Shown one piece after another: positions 53,368 to 64,000 of a stretch of DNA of 64,000 nucleotides (its first letter is position 1; every line of letters begins with the position of its first letter). Below the pieces are notes generated by a model, which was not told the DNA's origin, searched no databases, and saw only the letters and a program-made list of their open reading frames with translations. Origin of the DNA: Haematococcus lacustris (lineage: Eukaryota; Chlorophyta; Chlorophyceae; Chlamydomonadales; Haematococcaceae); the NCBI GenBank assembly GCA_030144725.1, contig JASKMD010000015.1, positions 3,601,425-3,665,424 of the forward strand. Direction: 5' to 3'. The position numbers and the translations under genes are program-made.

Positions 53368-56136
53368 ATGCCGCATTGTGGCGTGAAGAGAGTGGTGGTC
53401 GTCGGATGTGGAGTCGCAGGTCTGCAAGTTATCCGCCGGTTGTCGGAAGCAGACTTCCAGGTTCTTGCTTTGGAGGGCAACGGAGAAGTAGGAGGCGTCT
53501 GGTCTAAGGTGCGGCCTGGCTGATCGCTGCAGGCAAAACAGTGTCACAGTTAACTGCAAGCTAATGTGTCGAGCTAATGCTTGCATGCATACTGCAGAAT
53601 TATTACGGGTACTGCTTGCAATGTGGGTGAGGAAGGGGCAGGCCGCCTGGCAGCCTGCTCATCCAGCCTCGCAGTGGACCAGTGCCAAGGAGTGCACAGC
53701 GTCTCTGCAGGTCCCTGGGACTTATACACCTTCCCGGACTTCCCCTACCCTGAGCACCTACGGCCTGCCACCACTTACCCCACGGGCCTGGAGGTGCAGG
53801 CCTACATCCGATCCTATGCTGAGCACTTCAGCCTGCACCAGTACATCAAGCTGAACTGCAGGCTGCTGCAGGTGTGCCTCAGCTTGCTCTGGCAGCATGG
53901 GTGCGCTGGCAGTGATGTTCTGCAATGCTCTGTATGCACTGACATCTGCATGCGTAGCTGGCACACGCTGCATAGAACCCACGTGGTAAGCATATCAGTA
54001 AGGAAATGAGGCATCAGTAAGGTCGATGGCCATGAGCTTGCAGATCATCACGTGCAGTGTCACTGCACTCACTGACCTCTTGGGTAGGCAGCCCTTGACA
54101 TTCACAGCATACAGGTCAGGTTGGGGCCGCTGAGCATGGCCCACCTGGCTTGGCTTGGCCTGGACTGGCCTGAGCTCAGCTGTTCTTGCCGCTTGGCATG
54201 GCCTGCTTTGAGCAGAAGCCACTTGGGAACATGACTATGCTTGATGTCAATGGCAGGCTGCGACAGGTGCATCATCACACTAAGTCAGCATCCCACTGGC
54301 ACCTCATCTGCCCACACTGTTCATGGTCACACGTTCATGGTCATTCTGGCGCAGACATGGCCCACCCCACCAAGACATCGCATGAGCTAATGCCCCTGAC
54401 CAGCCTCAGCACAACCTGAGCACAGCAGACAGCCTGCTGCAGCGCAGCCACTGGTTGCCTGGGTCAACAAAGTAGCACCGCATGCTGACCACCTGCCGCG
54501 TGGGGAGGGGCACCCAGGCAGTCGCCTTCACGTCTTGAGTAGGGGCGGCCTCCTTGCTCGCTTTGGCCCCCTGTGCTCGCTTTGCAGCCCGGGTTGGGTC
54601 GGTAGGGGCGGCACAGGAGGCCTGGGGGAGGGCATAGGGGAGCCGCTGGTTGTAGTAGGAGTGCGCCCCACACATAGTCAGGAGCACAGCTTCAGGAGGT
54701 AGGTGTATCGCTCGACCCTCTGGTGCACCTACCTGCATGTGACCCTCTCCAGCACCTGCACGCAACCTACTTCCACAGGGCATCCAGGCTGCCCAGGGTC
54801 TGGGTGTGGTCTGCTGCTGCAGCCACTCAGTGCGTGCGCCAGCCAGTGTCAGCCTGGTGACAGTCAGCGGGCCGTGGCTCCTGCCAGGACACCAGGGTGT
54901 GCCCGGCTGCTGCTGCAGCTGCGGCCAGGACCTCATGGCCAGGGGTGGCGCGTGCTATACCTCGACTGCGTGGCGGACCGCTTCTACTCAGTGGCCGCGG
55001 ACTTTGTCGTGATGGCTACGGGCATCTACAACCAGCCCCTCATCCCCCGCATTGAGGTGAGGTGGAGGTGAGGTGCAGGTGCGAGTTCAGGTGGTGGTGG
55101 TGCAGCGGGACTGGCTGGCAGCTACCATGTGATGATGGTGGCAGAGAGGTAAGCCGGCATCTGCCTGGGCCTGCTCATGCACTGCCCCACTGGCCTGACC
55201 AATTCATCTCCTGCCACCATCTGTCTGGCCTGCTGCAGCCCTACTGCACCAGCATGCCAAGCCAAGGTTGTGATTGCTTGAGGCGGATTGCCCAAGATGG
55301 CAGGCCTTTAAACATGCCTTGGCCTCATGCGCCTTGTGCGTCTGGGTCTGTTGGCTGCATGTTGCTGCTGCAGAATGAAGCAGAGTTTAAGGGCCAGTGC
55401 ACGCACGCCAAGCACTTTACCGACCCGTCCTTGGCAGGTAGGGGGCAAGCTGGCTCGTCAGGACCTTCTCTAGTAATTCCGGCTGCTGGACTCACAGCTG
55501 CATGGGTCACAAACATGCGCTGGGCGGAGAAAGTAGGACTGCTCGACCAGGATCAGTGCTGGGCGTTTTTGACTGAGCTTCATTACTCCATTACTTCATT
55601 ATTTCAGGTCTATATGACGCTGCTGTTGGCCAGCTATGCAATGGTGCTCCCCCGGCTATGGCGGGCATCTGCCTGCTTTGGGCATTGTGGTGACGGCAAT
55701 CCACCGTTGCACCAACTCATTTCACACGCCACTAGGAGCCACACCGGGCTCATAACTAGGTGACATCAAGCCACATCCCGGTGCGTTTCCCTTGTGCTTC
55801 AACACTGCTGCAACACTCACCCCACGAGCCCTAAACAGCCACACCGGGCTGGAGAATCTGTGAAGCCAAGCAACATCTTGGCGCAGGGTTCGAGTCGTGC
55901 AGTGTGCCACGTCATTGCACCTTGCTGTGCCCGCCTTTGGTGGCCCCTGCAGACAACAAGGACGTGGTGGTGGTGGGGGCAGGCAAGACGGCAGTGGACG
56001 TGCAGACCATGCTGGCTGCAAGCAAGCGCGCCCGCAGCGTGACAGCACTCCTGAGGCAGGGTCACTGGCCTGTGCCGCGGCAGGTGTTTGGGGAGCCAGC
56101 AGACCAGCACTCATCAGGGGGAAAGGCAGAGCCGCA

Positions 56137-56169
<33 letters not shown>

Positions 56170-59100
56170 TCGTGACAGCAGCAATGCAAGTAGATTAGCC
56201 GCTGAGGACTCTCAGATTGTTAGTGGCTGCCGGATTTTGTATGGGAGCAGGTGTATGGGGAGCCAGCAACTCAGCAGTAAAGCAGTGCGATATTGATGTC
56301 CCTTGCCGCCACCGCTACGACCACCACCACCACCACCACTTGTATCCCTCACCCTCACCACATACGACAGTGCATCAGGCACGAACGGGCTGTCCAGTCC
56401 GTCTGTCTAGGCTGACTCATCCGTGGGGCTGCCTGGAGCGCGGTGGCCACCACTTCTCACCCTCTCTACACCACCACCGTCATCACCGTCGGTTGCGCTG
56501 CGGCCGCTGCAGGTCCACGGCCTGTCCATTCGCAGCATCGTCTTCAACCGCGCCATCGTGGACATGCTGCCACCCTACTACACCAGCAAGCCATCCGCTC
56601 AGGCAGGCACTGCAGGCAGGCACCAGCAAAGCTCCAAATAGCAGGTCGAGGCACACAACGCAGGGCTGGAGCTGTGTCTGCGTTTGAGGCCACTTGCACA
56701 GCCTGGAGGTTTCCTGCGCTTGCTTGGATGCTCCATGTTTTCAGGGGGAGCCACCCTTCCTCTTGCTTGTGCATAATGCCAGTTACCAGCCAGCAATTGA
56801 CCATCAGCAATCAGCCATCAGCCGTCAGTGTCAGACATTGCACTCAGCTAGGGACGGGACTCACAAGCCTGCTTCCTCTTGCTCACAGTGCAGAGTGTCA
56901 CTCAGACTTTCATGATCTGGCAGTTTTCAATCTGCATGGACTGTGTCATGCTGGGACGTCCACGGCATTCTGATCTGCAAGTGCACTGTATGCTGGGTGG
57001 ACCTCTGCAGCAGCAAAGCATGGCCGCAGTGCAGCGCACGCAGCAGAGCTAGACATGGCAGGGCCACCGGGCTCCAGCCAGGCTGTCAGTGGCGACCTGC
57101 GCAGGTGATGCACAAAGCTATAAAGCCCGTCAAGAGACTGTTCTGGCGCTGGTTTGAAGGTGAGAGCTCGTGTCATCAGGGCAACTCCATGCCTCCGCAT
57201 GCCCCAAGGCTGCACATGCCCCTTGACAGTAAGCTGCTGGCTGCGTGGGTGCCATGACCCTCAAGCCATGGGCCACTGCACCCCACCTGAGCTCATTTGT
57301 GGGCTCACTCATAGAAAGCAAAGAACTGCCAGCGCAGGCAGCTCCTTAGTCTTTGTTAATTCAGTTCTTTCAGCGCTGTCCCTGGTTAGTTTCAGGAGAG
57401 GAGGGATGTCGGCCACACGCGCTGGCCGTTGTCCTGCAAGAAACAATGTTTAGAGCAGTGCAGAAGTGGCGCACATGCACAACCACTGCATTAACTGCCC
57501 GTGACTGTACTGACCAGGGCCAAAGTGGCCCACAGCCTGCCTTGCCTGCTGTCCTGTGGGGCCTTGTGGTGGCCAGCTGTCCCAGCATGGTGGTGCCAGG
57601 CACAGGGTCAGGGTGGTTGGTGGGCCATCAGGGCTGCTGCCATGCTGTTGCCTCCCCCATATCAGCCATGGCATGGCGTCGGGGCTAGCCAGGATGGGTG
57701 TCTGCTCAACTGCTCAGACTTGCTCAGGCATGCTCAGGTAGGCGTCAAGGCATGCATAGGCAGGGAGGCCTGCCTACATGGACCTCGGGGCCTCACCAGC
57801 GGCACAACAGGCCGGCATCCCCATGTCCATTGTCATGTCTGCTTGCCGGTCATCATCAGCGTAACACTCAGCCAAATACCGCGGGTCACAGCAACAACAA
57901 TCATAGAAGCAACATTTACAAAAGCAGTGAGTGGTGTTGAGTGTGGATGACGATGTGCCCTGTGAATTGAACCCGCCCTACAGGCTACATTCAGGCGGAC
58001 TTCAACCTGTCAGCGGAGCGGGTGAGTAGAGCTGAGCAAGGCGGGTGTCCAGCCCCACCCCAGTGTCCCTGAGGCTGAGGGAGCCGGCCCCCTGCACTGC
58101 TGCCTGACCCCCTAGAGGCCAACCTGCCAGTCTGGCACCACAGCCATGCACTCATGGCAGCAGGCATAGCTCAGCACCAGACACATACTCGTCCCCCTCG
58201 CCTGGCTAGTCCCTGCCCTCGCTGGCCTGGTGACCAGCCTTGCTCTCACCATGCAATCATGGTATGAGAGCACCTAGCAGCTCAGGGCTTGCCAGCAGCA
58301 GGCCGCCCTCAGTCTTGCTCATTCAGTCAGGCAACATGTCACGACAGTAGATGATGCCAGGGTTCAGGCATGTGGAAGCTGAGAGAGGGGTGGCAGGACA
58401 ATAGGCTGGAGCTCGTCTCTGCCAGGCTGCCTAATACACAACACTTCCCTGCAAATGTCCTGCCACATGGACACCTCACCTCACCTCACCTCACCTCACC
58501 TCACCTCACCTCACCTCACCTCACCTCACCTCACCTCACCTCACCTCACCTCACCTCACCTCACCTCACCTCACCTCACCTCACCTCACCTCACCTCACC
58601 TCACCTCACCTCACCTCACCTCACCTCACCTCACCTCACCTCACCTCACCTCACCTCACCTCACCTCACCTCACCTCACCTCACCTCACCTCACCTCACC
58701 TCACCTCACCTCGCCTCGCCTCGCCTCGCCTCGCCTCGCCTCGCCTCGCCTCGCCTCGCCTCGCCTCGCCTCGCCTCGCCTCGCCTCGCCTCGCCTCGCC
58801 TCGCCTCGCCTCGCCTCGCCTCGCCTCGCCTCGCCTCGCCTCGCCTCGCCTCGCCTCGCCTCGCCTCGCCTCGCCTCGCCTCGCCTCGCCTCGCCTCGCC
58901 TCGCCTCGCCTCGCCTCGCCTCGCCTCGCCTCGCCTCGCCTCGCCTCGCCTCGCCTCGCCTCGCCTCGCCTCGCCTCGCCTCGCCTCGCCTCGCCTCGCC
59001 TCGCCTCGCCTCGCCTCGCCTCGCCTCGCCTCGCCTCGCCTCGCCTCGCCTCGCCTCGCCTCGCCTCGCCTCGCCTCGCCTCGCCTCGCCTCGCCTCGCC

Positions 59101-62100
59101 TCGCCTCGCCTCGCCTCGCCTCGCCTCGCCTCGCCTCGCCTCGCCTCACCTCACCTCACCTGCCCCGTCCTGGTTGATGTCATCCTGCTGTTGCAGCTGC
59201 CCATGGAACGGCTGCCCAGGGACTTGTTCAGTGGCAGCCAAATCCTGGACAACAAAGCTGCCAAGTGGATCATGCCCGGGGCAGTGCCCACAGTCAGGGG
59301 TGAGCCAGGCCTGCCACACTGGTCGCTATGCCTTGCCTGTTCAGGCAGCACAGAGCACAGGACTGTCACTGCACCCAGTCCCTCCCCTATCATGGCCGCC
59401 ATGCCTTGCCACAGAACACAGCACTGTCACCCTTTTTTCTATATCACCCATTTGATGGGTGATGGGTTGATGGGCTCCATGCAGAGTGGCCATGCAACTG
59501 ACCTAGGCAGGGGGCGGCTGGAGGCATGCCAGGCGTGGTGTCACCTACGCAGTACCAGCCTTGAACAGGGCTGGGCAGGTCAGCTGGACACAGCACTCTG
59601 CCATGCTACTGGACAATTAGGAGCATGTGAGAGGGTGCATGCATGCATGCCTGGGCCCTGGGCCCTGGCCCTTCACCCCTGGCCCCTCACCCCTGACCTC
59701 TGCCACTCAGTTTTGAGGGGGTTCATGCAGACTAGACTGGACCTCACACACCGGACACTAGGCAGCCAAACACATCGACAGCCGGGTCACGCACCCCTGC
59801 AGGGTGCCCATCACAACAGGGAGGGGAGCAGGTCAGGAGCAGACACCGCTGCCCCCAAGTGTCAATGCTACCACTGCAAGGGGCTAGCCTAGTGTGTGCG
59901 TATGGCCTGCTCGCCTCCCTGTTGTGAGGGCCACCCAGCAGCTCCTGCTCCAGCTCCTGCTCCAGCTCCTGCTCCAGCTCCCACAGCATGCCCAGAAGCA
60001 GCCCCCTCCCTCACCACCCTCCCTGGCCCCTGGCCCCCGACCCCTGGCCCCTGAACTCTTAACCCAGCCTCCCCACACAGCAGCGGGCACCATGCTGCAC
60101 CACCCCCCTGGCCCTGCCCCCGGCACACCCTCTGGCCCTGCCCTCAGGCTCCATCCAGTCCTTCACCGCCAACGGCATCCTGCTGCAGGACGGCAGCTTC
60201 CTGCGCGCTGACCTGGTGCTGTTCTGTACAGGTGAGCTGTAGGGGCAGGGGGCAGGTGCAGGCATGGGCTGGCAATGGGGTGAGCCCAGGCTCCTGGCAT
60301 CCGCCCTGCAGCCGCCTGCCTGCCCCACCCTGCTGCCACCAGCTGCCTGCCCACCTGCTGCCGCCTGGCTCTTGCCTGGCGGAGCACAGGCTACACCAAG
60401 AGCTACGAGTACCTGCCAGGGACGCTGCGGGCCAAGCTAGACCTGCAGAAGGACGGCCTCTACCTGTACAGGAAGTGGGTCCTGGGCTGATGACGGGCTG
60501 TGAGCACCTGTACAGGCTGCTGAGCAAAAGGAGGGTGGCAGACAGGGGTGCAGTACAGCCATCATAGGCCAGGCACCAGCGGGTGAACATGTGCCACTGC
60601 TGAACCCAACTGCCCCTCAGCGCTGACCTGCTATCCCTGCCTGGTGTGCAGCATCATCCCGCCATGCATTCCAAACCTGGCGTTCATTGGTGCAGGTGGG
60701 TGCTCCTGGTGAGGGTGGTCGGTGAGTGGGTTTGGGTGGGTGGGTGGGTTTGGGTGGGTGGGTGGGTTTGGGTGGGTGGGTGGGCGGATGTCACGGCGGA
60801 TGTCACCATCACACCATCACACCATCACCACCATCACACCATCACACCATCACCACCATCACACCATCACACCATCACCACCATCACACCATCACCACCA
60901 TCACACCATCACCACCATCACACCATCACCACCATCACCACCATCACACCATCACCACCTGCCCACCACCTCAGCCCATTTTGAGAGCCCACTGTGGCAC
61001 CGCCAGCTTCTCCACCTCCTGTAGCACCCCAACCACCACCGTGTTGGCTAGCACACATTGAGGGTGGCAGCTCACATCACTAGACTGGCAGCCTCAAGGC
61101 TGCTTGTCCGCCATCACAACCTAGTGTCTAGCTTTGGGCTGCTGCAACGCACAAGGTTGCTATGCGGACCCCCTGGTTGCCTGGCTGCCACAACGGCTGC
61201 CATCCCCCCTTGATTGCCTGGCTGCAGAGGTGTCCACCTACAACAACATCCTCACCTCCGGCCTGCAGTCCCTGTGGCTCACTGCCCTGCTGCAAGGCCG
61301 GGTGCAGCTGCCGCCAGTGCAGGTCATGCAGGCAGACGTGAAGGAGCAGCAGAGGTGGGGGGTGGGGGGGGTGGGGGGGGGGTGGGGGGAGGGGTGGGGG
61401 AAGGGATGGGGAATGGGTGGGGATGCTGGCCACCAGCTCCACCACTCCTTCCACCTGCCAGGCTGGCTGTGGTGACACCAGCTGCATGCACCCCCCCTTT
61501 AGCTCACAGCTTCCCCATTGCTTCGTCCCCTAAGGGCCAGGTGTGCCAAGGATTGACACACTGAACCCAGCAGCTCCAGCCCACCAGGCTCGAGCCCATC
61601 CTTTGCCAGTGTTCCTGCAATGTGGCTGCATGGCAACTGCTGCTGTGGCGCAGCACAGGGGGCCGGCTGTCGCCCTGCCACAGCTCACCAGCCCTCACCA
61701 CCGTCCACCACCCACTAGTTAACTGCTGGCCAGCTGACCAGCTCACACGCTGGCACTCCACCCCCCCACCCCCCCTTACCCCCACCCCACCACCACAACC
61801 ACAACCACCACCGCCCCGCCTGCCACGCGCTTGCTTGCTGGCTGGCTGCACTCCCGCCAGGTGGAAGCGCAAGGTGATGCCGGCGCAACAGCACCGCGGC
61901 TGCGTGCTCATGCTGTACATGCAATGCTACCACGACCAGCTCGTGACTGACCTGGGGCTCTCGCCCTACAGGAAGGTGGGTCCCATGTGCTGCCTAGGGT
62001 TGCTGGCTGCCTGGGGAGAGTCAGTGGCTACAGCTGCCAGGGTATAGGGTAAAGGATAAAGGATAGCCCAGGGTATCATAGCAGTAGACAACCCTGCATA

Positions 62101-62992
62101 GCAGTAGGCAGCACTACAGGATAAGGGGTCAAGGCACATAGGATAACTGCATACAATAGCATTTTGAGTATAGGATAAAGCATAGCTCAGGCTAGCACAG
62201 CAATAGACTTGCCCTCAATAGCAACAGACAGCGCGCCATGTCTCAACCAGCCCTGCTGTAATGGCATCCTACTAGTCTCTGGTGGGAGGGTAGCAATGGC
62301 AAGCCCCCAGGTTACTCTCCTATCTTAATGCACGTCCGACGGTGAGGGCATAGTTTTTCTTTCTTTCTTTCTTTTTCTTTCTTGGCATCCCACTTGGCCA
62401 TGCCCACCATCCCCACAGGCACCATTCGGCCCGAACTCGTGGCATTGCACTCAGCCATGCCCACCACCTCCTGGCCTTGCCCTGACCTGGCTGTCCTGAC
62501 CTGCATGCTCCTGGCATCTCTGCAGCACTTTGGTCGGGTGCAGTGGGTCAGGTCCCTTGGACTGGGTGAGCAGGAGAATGCTTGCCTGACAAGCAGGACT
62601 ATCATGCTTGTCTGACAGGCAGGACAATGCCAGCCTCACGAACAGGACTAGGCCTGCCTGCCCCTGTTGCACGCCCTGCCTGCCCTCCATACGCACACAG
62701 CAACACACACACAAGGCGGGGTCTGGTAGGCAATGCCTGCCGGGAGTCGGCTCTGCAGGGCTGGGCCCTGGGCCCCAGGGAGCGCCTGGCGCCCTACACC
62801 TCCGCTGACTACAGCCCGCTGTTCAACATCGCACAGCCCACCGCCACTGCGCCTGATGCCAGCGTCAGCATTGAGTTGCAGGAGCCAGAGACGGGGTATG
62901 CAGAAGCGCCTAAGGAGAGTAGGGCTAGTCTGGGCCTGGTGCCGGGGCTGCTGAAGGGGTTCAACTTCAAGGGGCTACTCAATGGACGTTGA
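53368..62992 (+). CDS. Flavin-containing monooxygenase (FMO family), at least 16 exons
   Basis: The product is an NADPH- and FAD-dependent enzyme that oxygenates soft nucleophiles; the substrate is unknown. Exons: 53368-53508, 53598-53622, 53711-53871, about 54776-55056, 55374-55437, 55953-56083, 56513 onward, 57105-57159, 57984-58021, 59197-59299, 60148-60231, 60390-60474, 60652-60695, 61228-61354, 61861-61975 and 62759-62992. Phases agree at nearly all joins. Motifs are FAD-binding VVVVGCGVAGLQV in exon 1 and LYTFPDFPYP in exon 3, then VMATGIYNQPLIP. The FMO fingerprint is FKGQCTHAKHF, and the NADPH motif is VVVVGAGKTAVD. Later come DLVLFCTGY, LYRN-IIPPCIPNLAFIG (split over two exons) and YHDQL near the C-terminus. 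Exons 4 and 7 have uncertain borders. A 25-nt exon supplies the NYYG segment. A TGTAA lies at 63336-63340. An intron holds the CCTCA/CCTCG satellite. Confidence 0.9.
56136..56168. repeat. CAG trinucleotide run in FMO intron
   Basis: About ten CAG units follow the exon that ends at 56083. The apparent poly-Ala frame is read-through into the intron. Confidence 0.8.
58471..59160. repeat. TCACC/TCGCC pentamer satellite in FMO intron
   Basis: Pure TCACC units (58476-58710, 47 units) switch at one base to pure TCGCC (58711-59145, 87 units), then return to three TCACC units before exon 59197. No mixed units are seen. The stop-free frames (LTSPH/LASPR) are not genes. Confidence 0.97.
60725..60965. 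repeat. GGGTGGGTGGGTTT and CACCATCA intronic repeats
   Basis: Three GGGTGGGTGGGTTT-like units, then a CACCATCACACCATCA array to about 60960, occupy the FMO intron after 60695. Confidence 0.9.
61355..61425. repeat. G-run tract in FMO intron
   Basis: Long G-runs separated by single T or A begin directly at the donor after 61354 and could form G-quadruplexes. Confidence 0.75.
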
Positions 62993-62999
62993 TAACGTT

Positions 63000-64000
63000 G
63001 TGAGGAAGGGTCTGGGGTCGCTCCATCACATACCTTGCATGTCACTGCTGCAATACCGGTTTAGGGTGATTCATACGCATAAACAAACAATAAAGCTGTC
63101 AGGCTGCTTGGTCAGGGTATTTGGACTTTTTGCAACGCATTTTATAGCTAGGTTTAAAGTCCACATGGGCTCAAAACGAAGGCATGCGAGTTCTCATTAT
63201 TGTTCTTGATGACCATTGCAACACTTGGTTGCTCCCTGGGCGGCAGTGCGCTGAAAATGGAATGCATGGCATCATCTACGAACCCCTTCTGTGCATGTGC
63301 GGTCAATGCAAGTAATTAGGGAGCGTCCGGACCCGTGTAACGTTACATGTTACATTGTTATGTTATGTTACATGTTACATCCCGTATACGTACACGTGCC
63401 GGTCATGTTACATAGCCTTCTTAGCTGCTCGGCTCGACTACAGTGAGCTTGTACACCCCGCCGCACTGGTCGCAACTGCTCCCGCACCTAGAAATATTTT
63501 TGGGGTCGCGGGCCGCGGACTGCAGCTCGGCAAGTTCTAGCAGCTGCTGATGGCTGCTGCGAATGTTCCCAAGCAGCAGGTCTACAACAGTGTCACATTG
63601 GCAGCAGATGTTGTACTTCAGCAAGTTCGCAAATGACTGGCTCTTTCGTTTAGCGACGGCATTGTGGTGTGCCAGTGCGGCTGAGCTTGGCGTCGCTAAC
63701 ATGAGCCAGCTGGCTCAAATGCAAGCTTGACGGTGCACCCAGCATCTCCAAAAAGCGCAGCCCCGAGCCAAGTTTTGGCCCACTGCCGCGAGAGGACCGG
63801 GGTGAAGCAATGCCTGCAGGCATTCAGCGGGCTGTCAGGCGCAGGATCGGACTCTTTCTCGTCACGCAGCAACTTCTGACTTCTACTTCTACTTCTAATT
63901 CCACTTCTACTTCTACTTCTACTTCTTCTTCTACTTCTGACTTCTACACGCAACAACTTCTGGCTTTTGCACAACCTTAATATGCATGTCCCGGTGCCGG
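63000..64000. other. Right end of window: FMO 3' flank, possible minus-strand ORFs, TTCTAC repeat
   Basis: TGTAA at 63336 starts a palindrome-rich GTTACATGTTACA stretch (63336-63385). A minus-strand frame from a true ATG at 63702 to 63421 (93 codons) contains CCQC and CGSSCDQCGG and might be a small zinc-binding protein or a first exon. A second frame at 63974-63696 is Arg/Ser repeat from the TTCTAC microsatellite (63880-63955) and is unlikely to be a gene. No family was recognised. Confidence 0.35.

Noticed and set aside
54406..54936. 176-codon minus-strand ORF
   Set aside because: It overlaps the plus-strand FMO exon ending at 55056 in a high-GC region and has no recognisable domain.
58370..59455. 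361-residue LTSPH/LASPR protein and a minus-strand RRGEA repeat protein
   Set aside because: They are translations of the TCACC/TCGCC array in an FMO intron. Correctly phased FMO exons lie on both sides.
63696..63974. Arg/Ser-rich (SR-like) minus-strand protein
   Set aside because: The RS stretch is a translation of the TTCTAC microsatellite.
1..64000. CRISPR array or bacterial-style operons
   Set aside because: No spaced direct-repeat array with unique spacers was seen. All supported genes have spliceosomal introns.

Overview
The window is nuclear DNA of a green alga, most likely a chlorophycean of the Chlamydomonadales and possibly a Haematococcus-like genome. That placement is an inference. 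It rests on genes split into many short GT-AG exons, high GC with CAG/CTG-rich coding sequence, TGTAA motifs a few hundred bases after some stop codons, abundant mini- and microsatellites, a Fanzor gene, and a draft assembly with a fixed 500-N gap. Most long open frames are artefacts of stop-free satellites. The real genes had to be pieced together from short exons whose splice phases agree.

Layout, left to right. 1-3414: no supported gene, diverged tandem repeats. 3415-8572 (-): an eight-exon triose-phosphate-translocator/nucleotide-sugar-type membrane transporter. 8573-10035: a divergent intergenic region. 10036-12700 (+): a frameshifted partial copy of a helical-repeat-like gene that runs into 2.3 kb of CTGCTGCCCCCC and CCCCTG satellite. 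15010-17627 (-): the 3' half of a Ty1/copia LTR retrotransposon (reverse transcriptase, RNase H, integrase tail and 3' LTR), followed by the 500-N gap and a gag-like ORF that may belong to another element. 19399-28015: a second copy of 7681-12760. It carries transporter exon 1 again, is interrupted by a 3.2-kb inverted-repeat DNA element whose empty site survives in the first copy, and leads into the intact copy of the helical-repeat-like gene (24910-31962, +).

The right half holds single-copy genes on the + strand. These are an R2R3-MYB-type regulator (33856-37048), a STAR1/FetA-like ABC ATPase (37797-41247), a Werner-type DEDDy 3'-5' exonuclease (44336-47856) and a flavin-containing monooxygenase of at least sixteen exons (53368-62992). 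Between the last two lies a cluster of Fanzor sequences (48982-52880). Fanzors are eukaryotic relatives of TnpB, i.e. RNA-guided nucleases. One copy (about 50351-52060) keeps all three RuvC motifs. It is flanked by two degraded copies and by a conserved 3' module that recurs alone inside the transporter's first intron (7422-7620) and at 41789-41855. This cluster is the most interesting system in the window.

The cellular genes do not form an obvious pathway and each appears to be independently transcribed. The structural story is repeated invasion and duplication: a copia element, an inverted-repeat DNA element and Fanzor elements, plus a large duplication that may be real or an unmerged haplotype. 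No tRNA, rRNA or CRISPR array was found.
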